A DNA stretch of 43,994 bases from CAMTWB01 sp037441775 (GCA_037441775.1 JBBIRO010000028.1:1-43994), one strand, 5' to 3'; counted from the first letter of the stretch, positions 16,462 to 25,118 are shown. Notes: a model not told the origin generated them from the sequence alone. Made by a program: numbers and translations.

Positions 16462-18265
16462 ACCGGCTATAATTTACGTTACCCCCGGTGGTAAGCTGTT
16501 GGCCAACCGGCTGGGGGAACTTTTCCCGGGAGGCAGGCGGGAGAAATTCTCGCGGACGTTGATTTCCAGGCTATGGCAGGAATCTTCGGCCTTGATCTTT
16601 ATCATGGCAACCGGGATTGTTCTAAGGACTATTGCCCCCTTGATCCAAAATAAGCGGATCGACCCGGCGGTGGTCGTTTTGGACGAAAAGGGCCGGTTTG
16701 CCGTGAGCCTGCTTAGCGGACACTTAGGCGGGGCGAACAAAATCGCCAGGGAAATCGCCGCTTTTTTGCATGGGGAGGCGGTAATTACCACCGCAAGCGA
16801 TGTCAACGATTTAACTGCCTTAGATATTTGGGCCCGCGATAACCGGCTTGCCATTGAAGATTGGGAGCTGGTTTCTAAGTTCAGCGGGCGGCTGGTGGAA
16901 CAGGGGTTCCTTGAAGTTTATGCCGAAGTCGCCATCGGCTGGCCGGATGATTTTATCGCCGTCGCTAAGCCGGGTTCGGCGGATCTGCTTATCACCAACA
17001 AAAAAAGTCTATTGCCTAATGTGAACGCAAAGCCCGGCCGGCCGCGGCTGTATCTGCGTCCCCGCAACCTGGTCGCGGGCATCGGCTTAAACAGCAACAC
17101 CAAGGCTGAAGAGATCGAAGCCGCCCTCCGGGCAACCCTGGAGGAGCACAATCTTTCGTTTTTGTCGCTTAAGTCGCTGGCCACTATCGACAGAAAGGCG
17201 GCGGAGCCGGGGCTTTTGTCTCTGGCCGGCAAGTATAATTTGCCCCTAGAGGTCTTTTCGACCAGTGAGCTAAACCGGGTTGAGCGCGTAACCAGATCGG
17301 CGGCCGCCTACCGGGCAATGGGAGTTAATGCCGTGGCGGAACCCGCGGCGCTTTTGGCCGCGGGCGCGGGAGAGCTTTTGGTTCACAAGCAAAAGAGCGG
17401 CAATGTAACGGTGGCGCTGGCCTGCGCCGCCGAGGTGGAGCAAAGCCGAAAACCGGCGGGCAACCGGCCGGCGGACGACGCCCGGCCGAACCTTTACGTG
17501 GTGGGAACCGGGCCGGGGAGCCTGGATCAGATAACCCCTTGCGCCCGCGACGCTATTGCCGCGGCCGAGGTGGTCGTGGGCTATGGGGTCTATCTTGATC
17601 AGATCGACGAGTTGATAGCCGGCAAGGAAATAGTCAAAACGGGGATGACGGAAGAGGTCAAACGCTGTCAGAAGGCGGTGGAGCTGGCCCTGGCCGGGAA
17701 GATTGTCTGCGTCGTAAGCGGCGGCGACCCGGGAATCTACGCCATGGCCGGGCTGGTGCTGGAAATCCTCCGCGACCGGAAGATCCCGGCAAATCGGCCC
17801 GTAGCGGAGGGGGGGGACAGCCGCGCCCCTTGGCTTAAGGTAGAGATCATCCCCGGCATATCCGCCTTAAGCGCCTGCGCCGCCCGGCTTGGCGCCCCGC
17901 TGATGCACGATTTTGCCGCAATCAGCCTCTCCGATCGTCTCACCCCCTGGGAACTGATTGATGAGCGTCTGGCCGCCGCAGCAAAGGCCGATTTTGTCAT
18001 CGTCATCTTCAACCCCCAAAGCCGGGGCCGCACCCGGCAGATTAACCTGGCCCGGGAGATACTGCTCAACCATCGCCCGCCGGAGACGCCGGTCGGCCTG
18101 GTCAGGGGCGCCTTCCGGGAAAACGAAGAGGTCATCATCAGCAACTTAAGCCAGATGCTGAATCACCCCATCGATATGCAGACGACACTGGTCGTCGGCA
18201 ATTCCCGCACCCGCGTCTGGGACGGCAGGATGATAACCCCCCGGGGTTATCGGCGCGACGGTTGA
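16445..18265 (+). CDS. cbiGH: Fusion: cobalt-precorrin-5A hydrolase (CbiG) and cobalt-precorrin-3 C17-methyltransferase (CbiH)
   Basis: The 606-residue chain joins two enzymes of ring contraction. Residues 1-~335 are CbiG, which opens the delta-lactone and releases acetaldehyde: FIMATGIVLRTIAPL near 55, LSGHLGGANKIAREIA near 90, and the C-terminal VAGIGLNSNTKAEEI domain near 220. Residues ~355-606 are CbiH: LYVVGTGPGSLDQITPCA, a GYGVYLDQI segment, VSGGDPGIYAMAG near 420, IIPGISALSACAARLGAPL and a late GNSRTRVWDGRMITPRGY. CbiH makes the lactone that CbiG hydrolyses, so the fusion links sequential steps. It is the last clear gene of the operon; an inverted repeat lies over its 3' end. Confidence 0.94.
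   Translation: MDSGNKPAIIYVTPGGKLLANRLGELFPGGRREKFSRTLISRLWQESSALIFIMATGIVLRTIAPLIQNKRIDPAVVVLDEKGRFAVSLLSGHLGGANKIAREIAAFLHGEAVITTASDVNDLTALDIWARDNRLAIEDWELVSKFSGRLVEQGFLEVYAEVAIGWPDDFIAVAKPGSADLLITNKKSLLPNVNAKPGRPRLYLRPRNLVAGIGLNSNTKAEEIEAALRATLEEHNLSFLSLKSLATIDRKAAEPGLLSLAGKYNLPLEVFSTSELNRVERVTRSAAAYRAMGVNAVAEPAALLAAGAGELLVHKQKSGNVTVALACAAEVEQSRKPAGNRPADDARPNLYVVGTGPGSLDQITPCARDAIAAAEVVVGYGVYLDQIDELIAGKEIVKTGMTEEVKRCQKAVELALAGKIVCVVSGGDPGIYAMAGLVLEILRDRKIPANRPVAEGGDSRAPWLKVEIIPGISALSACAARLGAPLMHDFAAISLSDRLTPWELIDERLAAAAKADFVIVIFNPQSRGRTRQINLAREILLNHRPPETPVGLVRGAFRENEEVIISNLSQMLNHPIDMQTTLVVGNSRTRVWDGRMITPRGYRRDG
18232..18251 (+). repeat. Perfect inverted repeat over the 3' end of cbiGH
   Basis: GATAACCCC (18232-18240) and GGGGTTATC (18243-18251) form a nearly perfect palindrome ending 12 bases before the cbiGH stop codon. 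It may help end or stabilise the operon transcript, but no T-run follows, so it is not a canonical intrinsic terminator. Confidence 0.4.
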
Positions 18266-18644
18266 CCTGGCGGCGATGACCGGCCAGATTGCTTCTTTAT
18301 GATTCGCGTGGCGCGCAAGCGAGCTTGCGCAAAGGGGTTTGTGGCAGCGCAAAACGGATGTTCAGATTGTCGGCTTCGATCAACCGGGCTGTGCTGTCAT
18401 ATCCCAAATCGACAAAAGCCGTTCGCATTCGCTGTTGCCTGTCGAACGGATAGGCTTGCTTGCTGCCCTCAACAGCCAAATCACCCTTGGTATGCCAATC
18501 GGGTTAATATCACTGACGCGGCTTATATCTGCCTGGAGCGTGCATTTTGGGGGAGGTTCCTGAAAATTTGATGAGATCCGCAACCACGTTATTCCGGGGG
18601 GATAACCCGTTCGCCAGTAAACAGGTTGCCCCCCCGGAGTTGCA
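18266..18644. other. Non-coding gap with hairpins and a possible gene remnant
   Basis: This 379-base gap separates the cobalamin operon from the envelope cluster. It holds a perfect hairpin, GCGCAAG-CGAG-CTTGCGC (18313-18330). The - strand has an open stretch from about 18500 to 18297 encoding ~65 residues (including AFVDLGYDSTARLIEADN) with no ribosome site or proper start. I do not recognise it; it could be a decayed fragment, possibly of a transposase. Short + strand frames here look random. Confidence 0.4.
18593..18638 (-). terminator. GC-rich hairpin after the beta-barrel gene
   Basis: TCCGGGGGG (18593-18601) pairs with CCCCCCGGA (18630-18638) around a 28-base loop, starting 6 bases beyond the stop codon of the - strand gene at 18645. 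It probably ends or protects that transcript. No U-tract follows on the - strand, so this is a weak terminator call. Confidence 0.4.
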
Positions 18645-19427
18645 TTAGAACAATAAGGTAACCGAGGCGCCGCCGGAAAGCTTGTTCGAGTACTGGCCTT
18701 CGGCGTCCAAAGACAGGTTCTTCGTAATGGGAATACGGACTCCCGCGAAACCGCCCACGAAGCCGACCGGCTGGTAGCGGACAGCATCCTGCACCGGCGC
18801 CGCTCCCGCTGCGGTGACGGTAAGTTCCACCCGGGCGTTTTTCCAGTAGAAGTAGGGGCCGGCAAAAAAGGTCATGCCGGCCAACCTTGCCTGCGCGCTG
18901 ATTCCGAGATTGATATCCCAGTATTCTTTAACTTCGTAGCTCAGGGATGCCGCCGTTCCGCCGATATCACCCGTTGCCGAATCGGACAACTTGGAATAGT
19001 AATTGGCCTGAAATACCGGTCCAACCGCAAAGGTTGAATTACGCCAGACAATTCCTTTAAATCCGATGCCGCCAAAGGGTTCTATGGGATCGCGAAAATC
19101 TTTTTTCCCGGCGGTGAAAACAAAGACATCGTTGATCACCAGGCTCTGCCCACCCAAACGGCCAAAGACCTCCCAGTTGCCCAGGCCATAGCTTGCCTGA
19201 AGATAGGCCTGATGCGATTTAAAGTCGGCCTTCTGCCAGAAGTTAGGATTGCCGGCGAAGGTCTCGCCAGCCTGTTTCAATTTCTCCGCCTGGTAGAAAT
19301 ACCCGATTCCCAGGGCTATTTTTCCCGGAAGAACCAGCGGCGCCGGGGCGCCGAACGGGCCGGCCCAGACCAGGCTGCCTGAAAGTACAAACAAGACCAC
19401 CGCGACAGATAGGAACCATTTTTTCAT
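18645..19427 (-). CDS. Putative outer-membrane beta-barrel protein
   Basis: The 260-residue protein has a typical Sec signal peptide (basic KK, hydrophobic core, VWAG cleavage region near residue 22). The rest alternates polar and aromatic residues in strand-length runs and ends in a C-terminal phenylalanine (SVTLLF), the usual BAM-recognition terminus of outer-membrane barrels. Size suggests an eight- to ten-strand barrel. A GGAGG site precedes the ATG. It is the last of three same-strand genes for exported proteins, separated by gaps of about 250 bases that hold repeats, so co-transcription is uncertain. The specific function is unknown; it could be a small porin or structural barrel. Confidence 0.75.
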   Translation of the reverse strand: MKKWFLSVAVVLFVLSGSLVWAGPFGAPAPLVLPGKIALGIGYFYQAEKLKQAGETFAGNPNFWQKADFKSHQAYLQASYGLGNWEVFGRLGGQSLVINDVFVFTAGKKDFRDPIEPFGGIGFKGIVWRNSTFAVGPVFQANYYSKLSDSATGDIGGTAASLSYEVKEYWDINLGISAQARLAGMTFFAGPYFYWKNARVELTVTAAGAAPVQDAVRYQPVGFVGGFAGVRIPITKNLSLDAEGQYSNKLSGGASVTLLF

Positions 19428-19493
19428 GATAAACCTCCATCAGTTAGGCGTTTTAAAGGGCTTAAAAAGGCCCGTTATAACAGGAGAGACCAT

Positions 19494-19610
19494 TGCCAAC
19501 GTCTCTTCCCCTCGCCCGGAAGGGCGGGGCAAGGGGGAGGTAAAAACAGCGTGATAATTCCTGTTTTCCCCTTGCCCTGACCCTCTCCCGCCAGGCTGAA
19601 AAATATTCGG
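19494..19610. repeat. Palindromic CCCTCTCCC-type intergenic repeat
   Basis: Two complementary blocks, one near 19506-19540 (CCCCTCGCCC-GGAA-GGGCGGGG hairpin, then AAGGGGGAGG) and one near 19566-19600 (CCCCTTGCCCTGACCCTCTC), flank an A/T-rich centre. The layout resembles dispersed REP-like units. It lies between the barrel gene and the toroid gene on the - strand. Confidence 0.5.
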
Positions 19611-19675
19611 GACTTCCTCAATTGGTCTCCCCGCACGGTAGCGGCCCCTTTCCGGGGGCCGCCACAAGCCTGCAA

Positions 19676-21604
19676 TCAGGCAAATCGGGACCTTTTCCTG
19701 AGGATGGCAAATCCGATGAGCGCGCCGATAATTATCAAAAGCGCTCCGGGATATTTTACCATCATGACAACCGGGGCCAGAGCAATTCTGGTCGCCGTCC
19801 GCAGATATTCATTCCGGGCGATGTAGGCGGCAATCGGCGGCGAAATACCGTAATAGATCTTCACCAACAACCTGCCGGGGAGATTGCTCAATAAATAGTT
19901 GTCCCGGAATCTTTGCAGAATAAGCACATCATTAGCCATATTGCTGCCATAAGCCGCCGTCGCGATAAAACAGCCGCTGGCGCCGTCGCCGCTGGCAGCG
20001 GGCAGAGCCGCGCCCGCAGGGCCGAAGCCCGGAGCGCCGGGATCCTTGATCTGACCGTTCGCAACACCATCCTCGTCTTCCGGCCCGCCGTCCCGCAGGG
20101 TTACTTCGATGGCGGTATAGGGACCGCCGACGGGGACGAGTCTGATTGGCACGCTCGCCAGGCCTTTCCAACTGCCGCCCTGGATCTTAAACCAGCGGAA
20201 GTCGTCCTTGAGTGTGCCGTCCGGCTTGAGAAATCCATTGGGATTGGCCTTGTCAAACGAACCGGCGGGCGGGGTGATTGTCAGCACCGCGGTGCCGCCC
20301 AAGGGAACATTCAGAAGGGTAAAGTCGAAACCGCCAATGGGCAGGGTAACATTTGTGGCCTTGTTGGCCTGGCCGATATTGATCCGGCCGGGGTTCTTGA
20401 TCGTCACGCCGGCCTTTGTTTCGAGAGTAACCAGGCCCTGGTTTATTGCCGGGACATCGGATGCCGTCTTTTCCGGGAGGAACTTTTGAGGGCTGTCCGT
20501 GGCGGGATCGGCAAAGGCGAGCGCCATAAGAACCCAGGCGGTGCCAAGATTCGGGCTGTTCGTCCATTCGATCTCCGTCCAGTAGCAGGGAGCAGGGGCC
20601 GAATTGGGGACAGGCGGCTGGCCACCTTCGATGAATCCCCACATGGCGTTTTTCAGATCCTGGACCCAGTCGTTGATTCCGACCTTGCCCTGGGTGCCCA
20701 AAATGCCCGTGAGGGCCTTGGCCATGGCGTAGACGTAATATTCGTCGTTGTTCCAGCCCTTGGTTACAGATCTGCCCCAGTCATCTGAACCATTATAACG
20801 GCTGTCGAACCAGTCCACGGCCCGCTGGGCGCGCGTCTTGGTCACCCCGTCGGGCAGAAAGCCAAGCTGACCCTCCTCGATCATGGCCAGGGCCCACAGA
20901 CCGGCCCCCGTCATGGTGAATACATTCTCTTTGTTCCAATAACCGAACCCGCCATTTGCATGTTGCAGGTTATCGAGATAACCAAGGAGCCTTGTCGCCC
21001 AGTCCGACCCCTTGATGGCGACTCCCAGATAGCGGGAGGCGTAGTACATGCCCATGACGCCAAACTGGGTGTTGGACAGATCGCCGTAAGGCCAACTGCC
21101 GTTAGAGCTTTGCATGTTCTTCAGGTAGTCATAGCCCTTCTGGATTGCCGCGCGGAGAGCCGCGCCGTCCTGGATGCTTAAGGTTGCCGCCTTGCCGTAC
21201 AAAGAAAGGGCCACCAGAGCCATCCCCGCGGCGTAAGGCACGTCTCCGTGCCAAGACAGGCTGAAGCTGCCGTCTTGCTGGATCACCTTTCCCAGGATGT
21301 ACTTCACTCCCTTGTCGATTTTGGCCGCATAGAGGGGATCGCCGTACTTGCCCGTCTCGACCAGGGCCGACACGGCGGCGCAGGTACCAGCGAAATGGTC
21401 AAAATCGCCTGTCGTCCAGTATCCCTCCGCGCCCTGATCCACAAACTGGTCAAAAAGGTACTTCTGCCCTCCCTTGATCGCCGCGGCGATCTGGGCATCG
21501 GTCACGTTCGTGACCACATTGGCCTCCGCCCGAGGCGCGGCCCAGAACAGGGCGGCTGCCAGCGCCAGGCACATCAAAAATGCGCAAAACCTTTTTTGTT
21601 TCAT
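19676..21604 (-). CDS. Exported alpha/alpha-toroid (prenyltransferase/squalene-cyclase repeat) protein with CFI-box C-terminus
   Basis: The 642-residue protein has a Sec signal (cleavage after AEA near residue 28). Residues ~30-360 contain repeated helical units with QW-like motifs such as QDGSFSLSWHGD, SSNGSWPYGD and ANGGFGYWN, as in prenyltransferase and squalene-hopene cyclase toroids. Residues ~370-530 end in DGGPEDEDGVANGQIKDPG, typical of a 'choice-of-anchor' surface domain. From residue 545 a CFIATAAYGS box with YYGISPPIAAYI follows, then a membrane helix and a basic LRKRSRFA tail. This architecture suggests a surface-displayed protein that is anchored or processed at its C-terminus. 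Catalytic activity of the toroid is unproven; such folds also occur in binding proteins. Confidence 0.78.
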   Translation of the reverse strand: MKQKRFCAFLMCLALAAALFWAAPRAEANVVTNVTDAQIAAAIKGGQKYLFDQFVDQGAEGYWTTGDFDHFAGTCAAVSALVETGKYGDPLYAAKIDKGVKYILGKVIQQDGSFSLSWHGDVPYAAGMALVALSLYGKAATLSIQDGAALRAAIQKGYDYLKNMQSSNGSWPYGDLSNTQFGVMGMYYASRYLGVAIKGSDWATRLLGYLDNLQHANGGFGYWNKENVFTMTGAGLWALAMIEEGQLGFLPDGVTKTRAQRAVDWFDSRYNGSDDWGRSVTKGWNNDEYYVYAMAKALTGILGTQGKVGINDWVQDLKNAMWGFIEGGQPPVPNSAPAPCYWTEIEWTNSPNLGTAWVLMALAFADPATDSPQKFLPEKTASDVPAINQGLVTLETKAGVTIKNPGRINIGQANKATNVTLPIGGFDFTLLNVPLGGTAVLTITPPAGSFDKANPNGFLKPDGTLKDDFRWFKIQGGSWKGLASVPIRLVPVGGPYTAIEVTLRDGGPEDEDGVANGQIKDPGAPGFGPAGAALPAASGDGASGCFIATAAYGSNMANDVLILQRFRDNYLLSNLPGRLLVKIYYGISPPIAAYIARNEYLRTATRIALAPVVMMVKYPGALLIIIGALIGFAILRKRSRFA

Positions 21605-21692
21605 AATCAGCCTCCATATTTAAAAATCCAAAAGTTTCCTGCGAAAAGTTAACTGCCCCGTTTTTCCACCAAGATTATTTTGAACTCCCCCT

Positions 21693-21770
21693 GTTGTCAT
21701 TTCGACCGGAGGTAGCAATCTGCTTTTATCTTTCGTAATGTCCGAGAGCCCTCGCTTCGTTCGGGACAAC
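21693..21770. repeat. Dispersed inverted repeat of the TGTCATTTCGA type
   Basis: GTTGTC at 21693-21698 followed by ATTTCGACCGGAGG is mirrored by CTTCGTTCGGGACAAC ending at 21770. The outer arms pair as an imperfect hairpin of about 78 bases. Similar short units ending in TGTCATTYCGA are common intergenic repeats in many bacteria. It sits between the lipoprotein and toroid genes; the rest of the 263-base gap shows nothing I recognise. Confidence 0.5.
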
Positions 21771-21867
21771 CCGAAGGTTGGATTTCCCGCCTCACTAAAA
21801 AATGCCGCGTGCGTCCCGGACCCTGGCTGCGGAAAAAGCGGGCCGGGCGCCCTCTCCCGGGGCGGGT

Positions 21868-23670
21868 TTATGGCTGACTGGAAGCGGCGGCGCGAAACCC
21901 AAAATATAACCCCCTGTAATCCGGCGCTCGGAACATCCGTTCAAATACTCTCAGGTAACGGGGGCCGTAGCCAGTGGCATAACTCCCGCCCCGCCGGACC
22001 CTTGTCGTTCCCTCTGCTGGGCCGCGTGGATCGTTGATTGGGTCGGGCGCCCATTTATAGTCGTCGGAACCCCTGTCCCAGACCCACTCCCAGACGTTTC
22101 CGGCCATGTCATGGAGGCCGTGCCCGTTGGCCGGATAGATCCCGATGGCCGTAGATCCTCCCCGATCATAATTCGCCCTGGAGGAATCGAGATCGTCTCC
22201 CCAAGGATAACGCTTCCCGGCCAATCCGCCCCGTGCCGCGTATTCCCATTCCGCTTCCGTGGGCAGCCGGTAGCCGTTGGCAGACCACTTCACGGCGCCC
22301 TGGGGCAAATCGATCTTTCCCGTCCGGTAAACTTCAGTCTGGGTGGCATCGGTATAATAAACGGGGGTTCGGCCCTCTATTTCGGAACGGGCGTTAAGCC
22401 ATTTGACGACGTCATACCAGCTCACATTGGTGACGGGCATGTCGGTCCCGATGCCGAAAGATCCGTTTCGGCCGGCGCTCAGGTCATTGTAGCCCTTGGC
22501 CGGCGCCCCGTCATAGACTGATTTCCAGAGATCGTAGCTCGTTTCATAGCGGTCGATATAAAAGGCGCTGACGTTCACCGTATGGACCGGCAGCGCGTAG
22601 GGAGCCGGCAGGCCGGGATCCAGGAGATTGTCACCCATCTGGAAGTTTCCGTTTGGTATTGAAATCATCGCGTAAACCGGTTTCGCGACACGGGGCGTGG
22701 CCGCCGCCTGGTTCGATTCGGCGCTTTCGCCGCTCGCGTTTGCCGCCGTGACGACGAAGAAGGTATCGTCATCAAGGGGAAGATCGGTCATCAAGAGGCT
22801 TAAGTTGGTAATATTCGCGACCCTTGTCCCGCTTGTCCTGCTCACCCCAAAGCTGGGGGCATGGTAGAGGTTATAGGAAGTTGCGCCCGCCACCGGATCC
22901 CAGGTTAGGCGTACCCCCCGGGGATCAGGAAGCGACAGAGAGGCCTGGAGGTTCTTTGGGGCGGAGGGCGGTGGAACGGGTGTGGGCATTGCCTGCGCCT
23001 CAAAAGAGGCGGCGCTTTCCTTCAAAGCCGCATTCAATGCCGTGACGACAAAATAATAAGTCGTATTGTTCGCCAGGGGAGCCACAATGTGCGGAGGACC
23101 GGCGGCGTTGGGAATGGCGATAACTCCCGCTCCGCCCTTCTGCACGCCCGGCGCCGTCCCGTAGTAAATGGCATAGGCTGTCGCCCCTTCTGACGGGTTC
23201 CAGGAAATAACCGCCTGTCCGCTCCCGGCCTCGGCCCGGATATTCTGCGGCGCCAGGGGCGGGGGCGAAGCGCTGGGGGTGGCCGTCTTCGTCGCCGATG
23301 CTGGTCCTTCACCGCCCGGCCCAGTGGCGGTGACGATGAAATAGTAGGTCACATCGTTTGTTAAACCGCGCACTGTCTCGTTGGTATCGATCACCGGAAC
23401 TTTCGTCCCGGTGGCCTTGGTCACGCCCGGGTTGGTGCTGTAATAGATATTGTAAGAGGTTACCCCTATCACGGGAGACCAGGTCAGAATGGCCCTTTGA
23501 ACGCCGGCGTCGGCGATAATCTGCGCCGGCGGAGCGGGGGCGGGGGCGGGAGCGGTCGCAGCGCTTCCGGCGCTGTCCGAGCCCGCGCCGCCACAGGCAG
23601 AGAGGCTGGATAACAGGATCAGAGCAAGTGCAACCCTTCTTATTTGTGTAAAGCTCTCTCTATTAAACAT
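21868..23670 (-). CDS. Lipoprotein with three FN3-like domains and a C-terminal SUMF1/formylglycine-enzyme-fold domain
   Basis: The 600-residue protein starts at ATG (23670; an in-frame GTG 12 bases upstream is less likely) with a type II signal peptide, lipobox LSAC, Cys26. A Pro/Ala linker leads to three FN3-like repeats (about residues 50-140, 145-235, 240-330) sharing SYNIYYSTNPGV-type strands and TYYFVVTA-type strands. Residues 335-597 are an FGE-sulfatase domain: IPNGNFQMGD, PVTNVSWYDVVKWLNA, YRLPTEAEWEYAARGG, AGNVWEWVWD and FGFRAA. The cysteine normally found after the RRGGS motif is absent (RRGGSYATGY), so formylglycine-generating activity is unlikely. A binding role of the C-type-lectin-like fold is more plausible. 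Confidence 0.88.
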   Translation of the reverse strand: MFNRESFTQIRRVALALILLSSLSACGGAGSDSAGSAATAPAPAPAPPAQIIADAGVQRAILTWSPVIGVTSYNIYYSTNPGVTKATGTKVPVIDTNETVRGLTNDVTYYFIVTATGPGGEGPASATKTATPSASPPPLAPQNIRAEAGSGQAVISWNPSEGATAYAIYYGTAPGVQKGGAGVIAIPNAAGPPHIVAPLANNTTYYFVVTALNAALKESAASFEAQAMPTPVPPPSAPKNLQASLSLPDPRGVRLTWDPVAGATSYNLYHAPSFGVSRTSGTRVANITNLSLLMTDLPLDDDTFFVVTAANASGESAESNQAAATPRVAKPVYAMISIPNGNFQMGDNLLDPGLPAPYALPVHTVNVSAFYIDRYETSYDLWKSVYDGAPAKGYNDLSAGRNGSFGIGTDMPVTNVSWYDVVKWLNARSEIEGRTPVYYTDATQTEVYRTGKIDLPQGAVKWSANGYRLPTEAEWEYAARGGLAGKRYPWGDDLDSSRANYDRGGSTAIGIYPANGHGLHDMAGNVWEWVWDRGSDDYKWAPDPINDPRGPAEGTTRVRRGGSYATGYGPRYLRVFERMFRAPDYRGLYFGFRAAASSQP

Positions 23671-23786
23671 GGTTAAACACACACTGTCCAGAGATTGATC
23701 TTAATCTGGTTTCTTACAGCATACAATAGTCTCCTGTAAAAAATTGTCAAGCTTTAATAGTTATTATTATATCAGCCGTGTAATCC

Positions 23787-23807
23787 TGACGTTTTCGTAA
23801 AAAGCCC
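23787..23807. repeat. Solitary half of the GTAAAAAGTC repeat
   Basis: TGACGTTTTCGTAAAAAGCCC is the left end of the dispersed inverted-repeat family. It sits 6 bases beyond the stop codon of the - strand aminotransferase gene. No matching right end is nearby. Confidence 0.6.
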
Positions 23808-23813
23808 GGCTAC

Positions 23814-25118
23814 TTAAGTTCCCGATTTGACGTATTGCACCACCTTTTCGGCCAATAGTTCCACGGTACGGACGAATTTCTCCTCGTCCTTTTCCAGGAG
23901 GGTCATCCTGAATCCCGGCAGGGAGGTGAAGAAGGAGGTAAGGGGGATTACGCAAAGACCGGTAGCCCCCAGGAGATAGTAAACGAATCGCTTATCATAT
24001 TCCAGTTTCCCTCCGGCCAGCCTCTCGATATAGTTTTTGATCTCCTCCTGCCTTATGACCAGATTCTGTCGGTCGTTAAGCACCGCCTCGTTGAATACCG
24101 CGCTTAAGTAAAAGGCGCCGTTGGTCTTGTTCACTATGATATAGGGCACGTCCTGGAGGATGTTGAAAGCCAAAGAGGAGAGTTTTTCGTAATGCCTGAC
24201 CCGCTCATTCAGGTAGGATTGGTATGACGGGTGCGCAAGAATACGGGGGATTGCCATCTGCGGCAGGGTCGTGGAGCAGACCTCTGACATCTTCTGGTTG
24301 ACGATGGTGTCAATGTAACGGTCAAAGGACGTGTCCTTACCGTAGTTGTAAACCTCCATCCAGCCGCAGCGGGCACCCGGCCAGGGGAAGACCTTGGATA
24401 TGCCCTTTAGGCTGATTCCCGGAACGTCTCCGATCACGTCGCTCAGCGGCATGGTAGCGACCCCGTTGTAGACGATATCGGTATAGGTCTCGTCGCAAAT
24501 TACAAAAAGGTCATATTCGCGGGCGATATCAACTATCTTTCTCAACATCTCGTCAGGATAGACATAGCCGGTGGGATTGTCGGGATTAATCACCAGAATC
24601 CCGACAATCGCCTTGTGACTTTTGACCTTCTTCTCCAGTTCGAGCAGATCCGGGCTCCAGTTACGATAGGGGTTCATCCGGTAGGTATTGGGAGGGAAGG
24701 AGGCATGAAGCACCTCCGCCATCAAGTGGGTCGAATAGGTCGGCTCGGGCATGATGATGCGGGCGTCCATGCCTAAAGAGCTGTAGGCCCGGGCGATTGC
24801 GTCCCCCAGGCCGTTGAAGAATACTATATCTTCCGGCGAAATTTTGACGCCCCCGCGGCTGTTTACCCGTTCGGCGAGAAATTCCCTGGTGGCCAGCACC
24901 CCCTTGGTGGGGGAATAGGCGAAAGAGAGGTCGTCCTGCAGTATTTCGTAGATAACCTCTTTGACCCAGCCGGGAATCTTTTCTCCCTTGCTCACCGGGT
25001 CGCCGATATTTTCCCAGATCGGATCGATGCCGTATTTCTTTAAGCTGTTGGCAACATTGACGATGTGGCGGATCTCGTAAACAAGTCCGCTTCCTCTTTT
25101 GGCAATATCAAATCTCAT
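23814..25118 (-). CDS. Pyridoxal-phosphate-dependent class I/II aminotransferase
   Basis: The 434-residue protein has the fold-type I aminotransferase landmarks: WENIGDPVSKGEKIP near residue 35, FAYSPTKGVLATREFLAERV near 67, FFNGLGDAI near 100, VINPDNPTGYVYP near 176, CDETYTDIVYNG near 208, and the PLP-lysine in SLKGISKVFPWPGARCGW near 240. This pattern fits the AlaA/aspartate aminotransferase group that moves amino groups between alanine or aspartate and 2-oxoglutarate. The donor is not assigned. It is transcribed alone, divergent from the cyclo-ligase gene, with repeat halves just outside each end. Confidence 0.85.
   Translation of the reverse strand: MRFDIAKRGSGLVYEIRHIVNVANSLKKYGIDPIWENIGDPVSKGEKIPGWVKEVIYEILQDDLSFAYSPTKGVLATREFLAERVNSRGGVKISPEDIVFFNGLGDAIARAYSSLGMDARIIMPEPTYSTHLMAEVLHASFPPNTYRMNPYRNWSPDLLELEKKVKSHKAIVGILVINPDNPTGYVYPDEMLRKIVDIAREYDLFVICDETYTDIVYNGVATMPLSDVIGDVPGISLKGISKVFPWPGARCGWMEVYNYGKDTSFDRYIDTIVNQKMSEVCSTTLPQMAIPRILAHPSYQSYLNERVRHYEKLSSLAFNILQDVPYIIVNKTNGAFYLSAVFNEAVLNDRQNLVIRQEEIKNYIERLAGGKLEYDKRFVYYLLGATGLCVIPLTSFFTSLPGFRMTLLEKDEEKFVRTVELLAEKVVQYVKSGT

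Noticed and set aside
19913..20788. Long + strand open frame of 291 codons opposite the toroid gene
   Set aside because: It is a shadow of the - strand gene, with no ribosome site and low-complexity composition typical of antisense frames in GC-rich DNA.
21868..22200. The SUMF1/FGE-fold domain as the variable protein of a diversity-generating retroelement
   Set aside because: No reverse transcriptase gene and no template/variable repeat pair were seen nearby; the fold is also common in ordinary lipoproteins.
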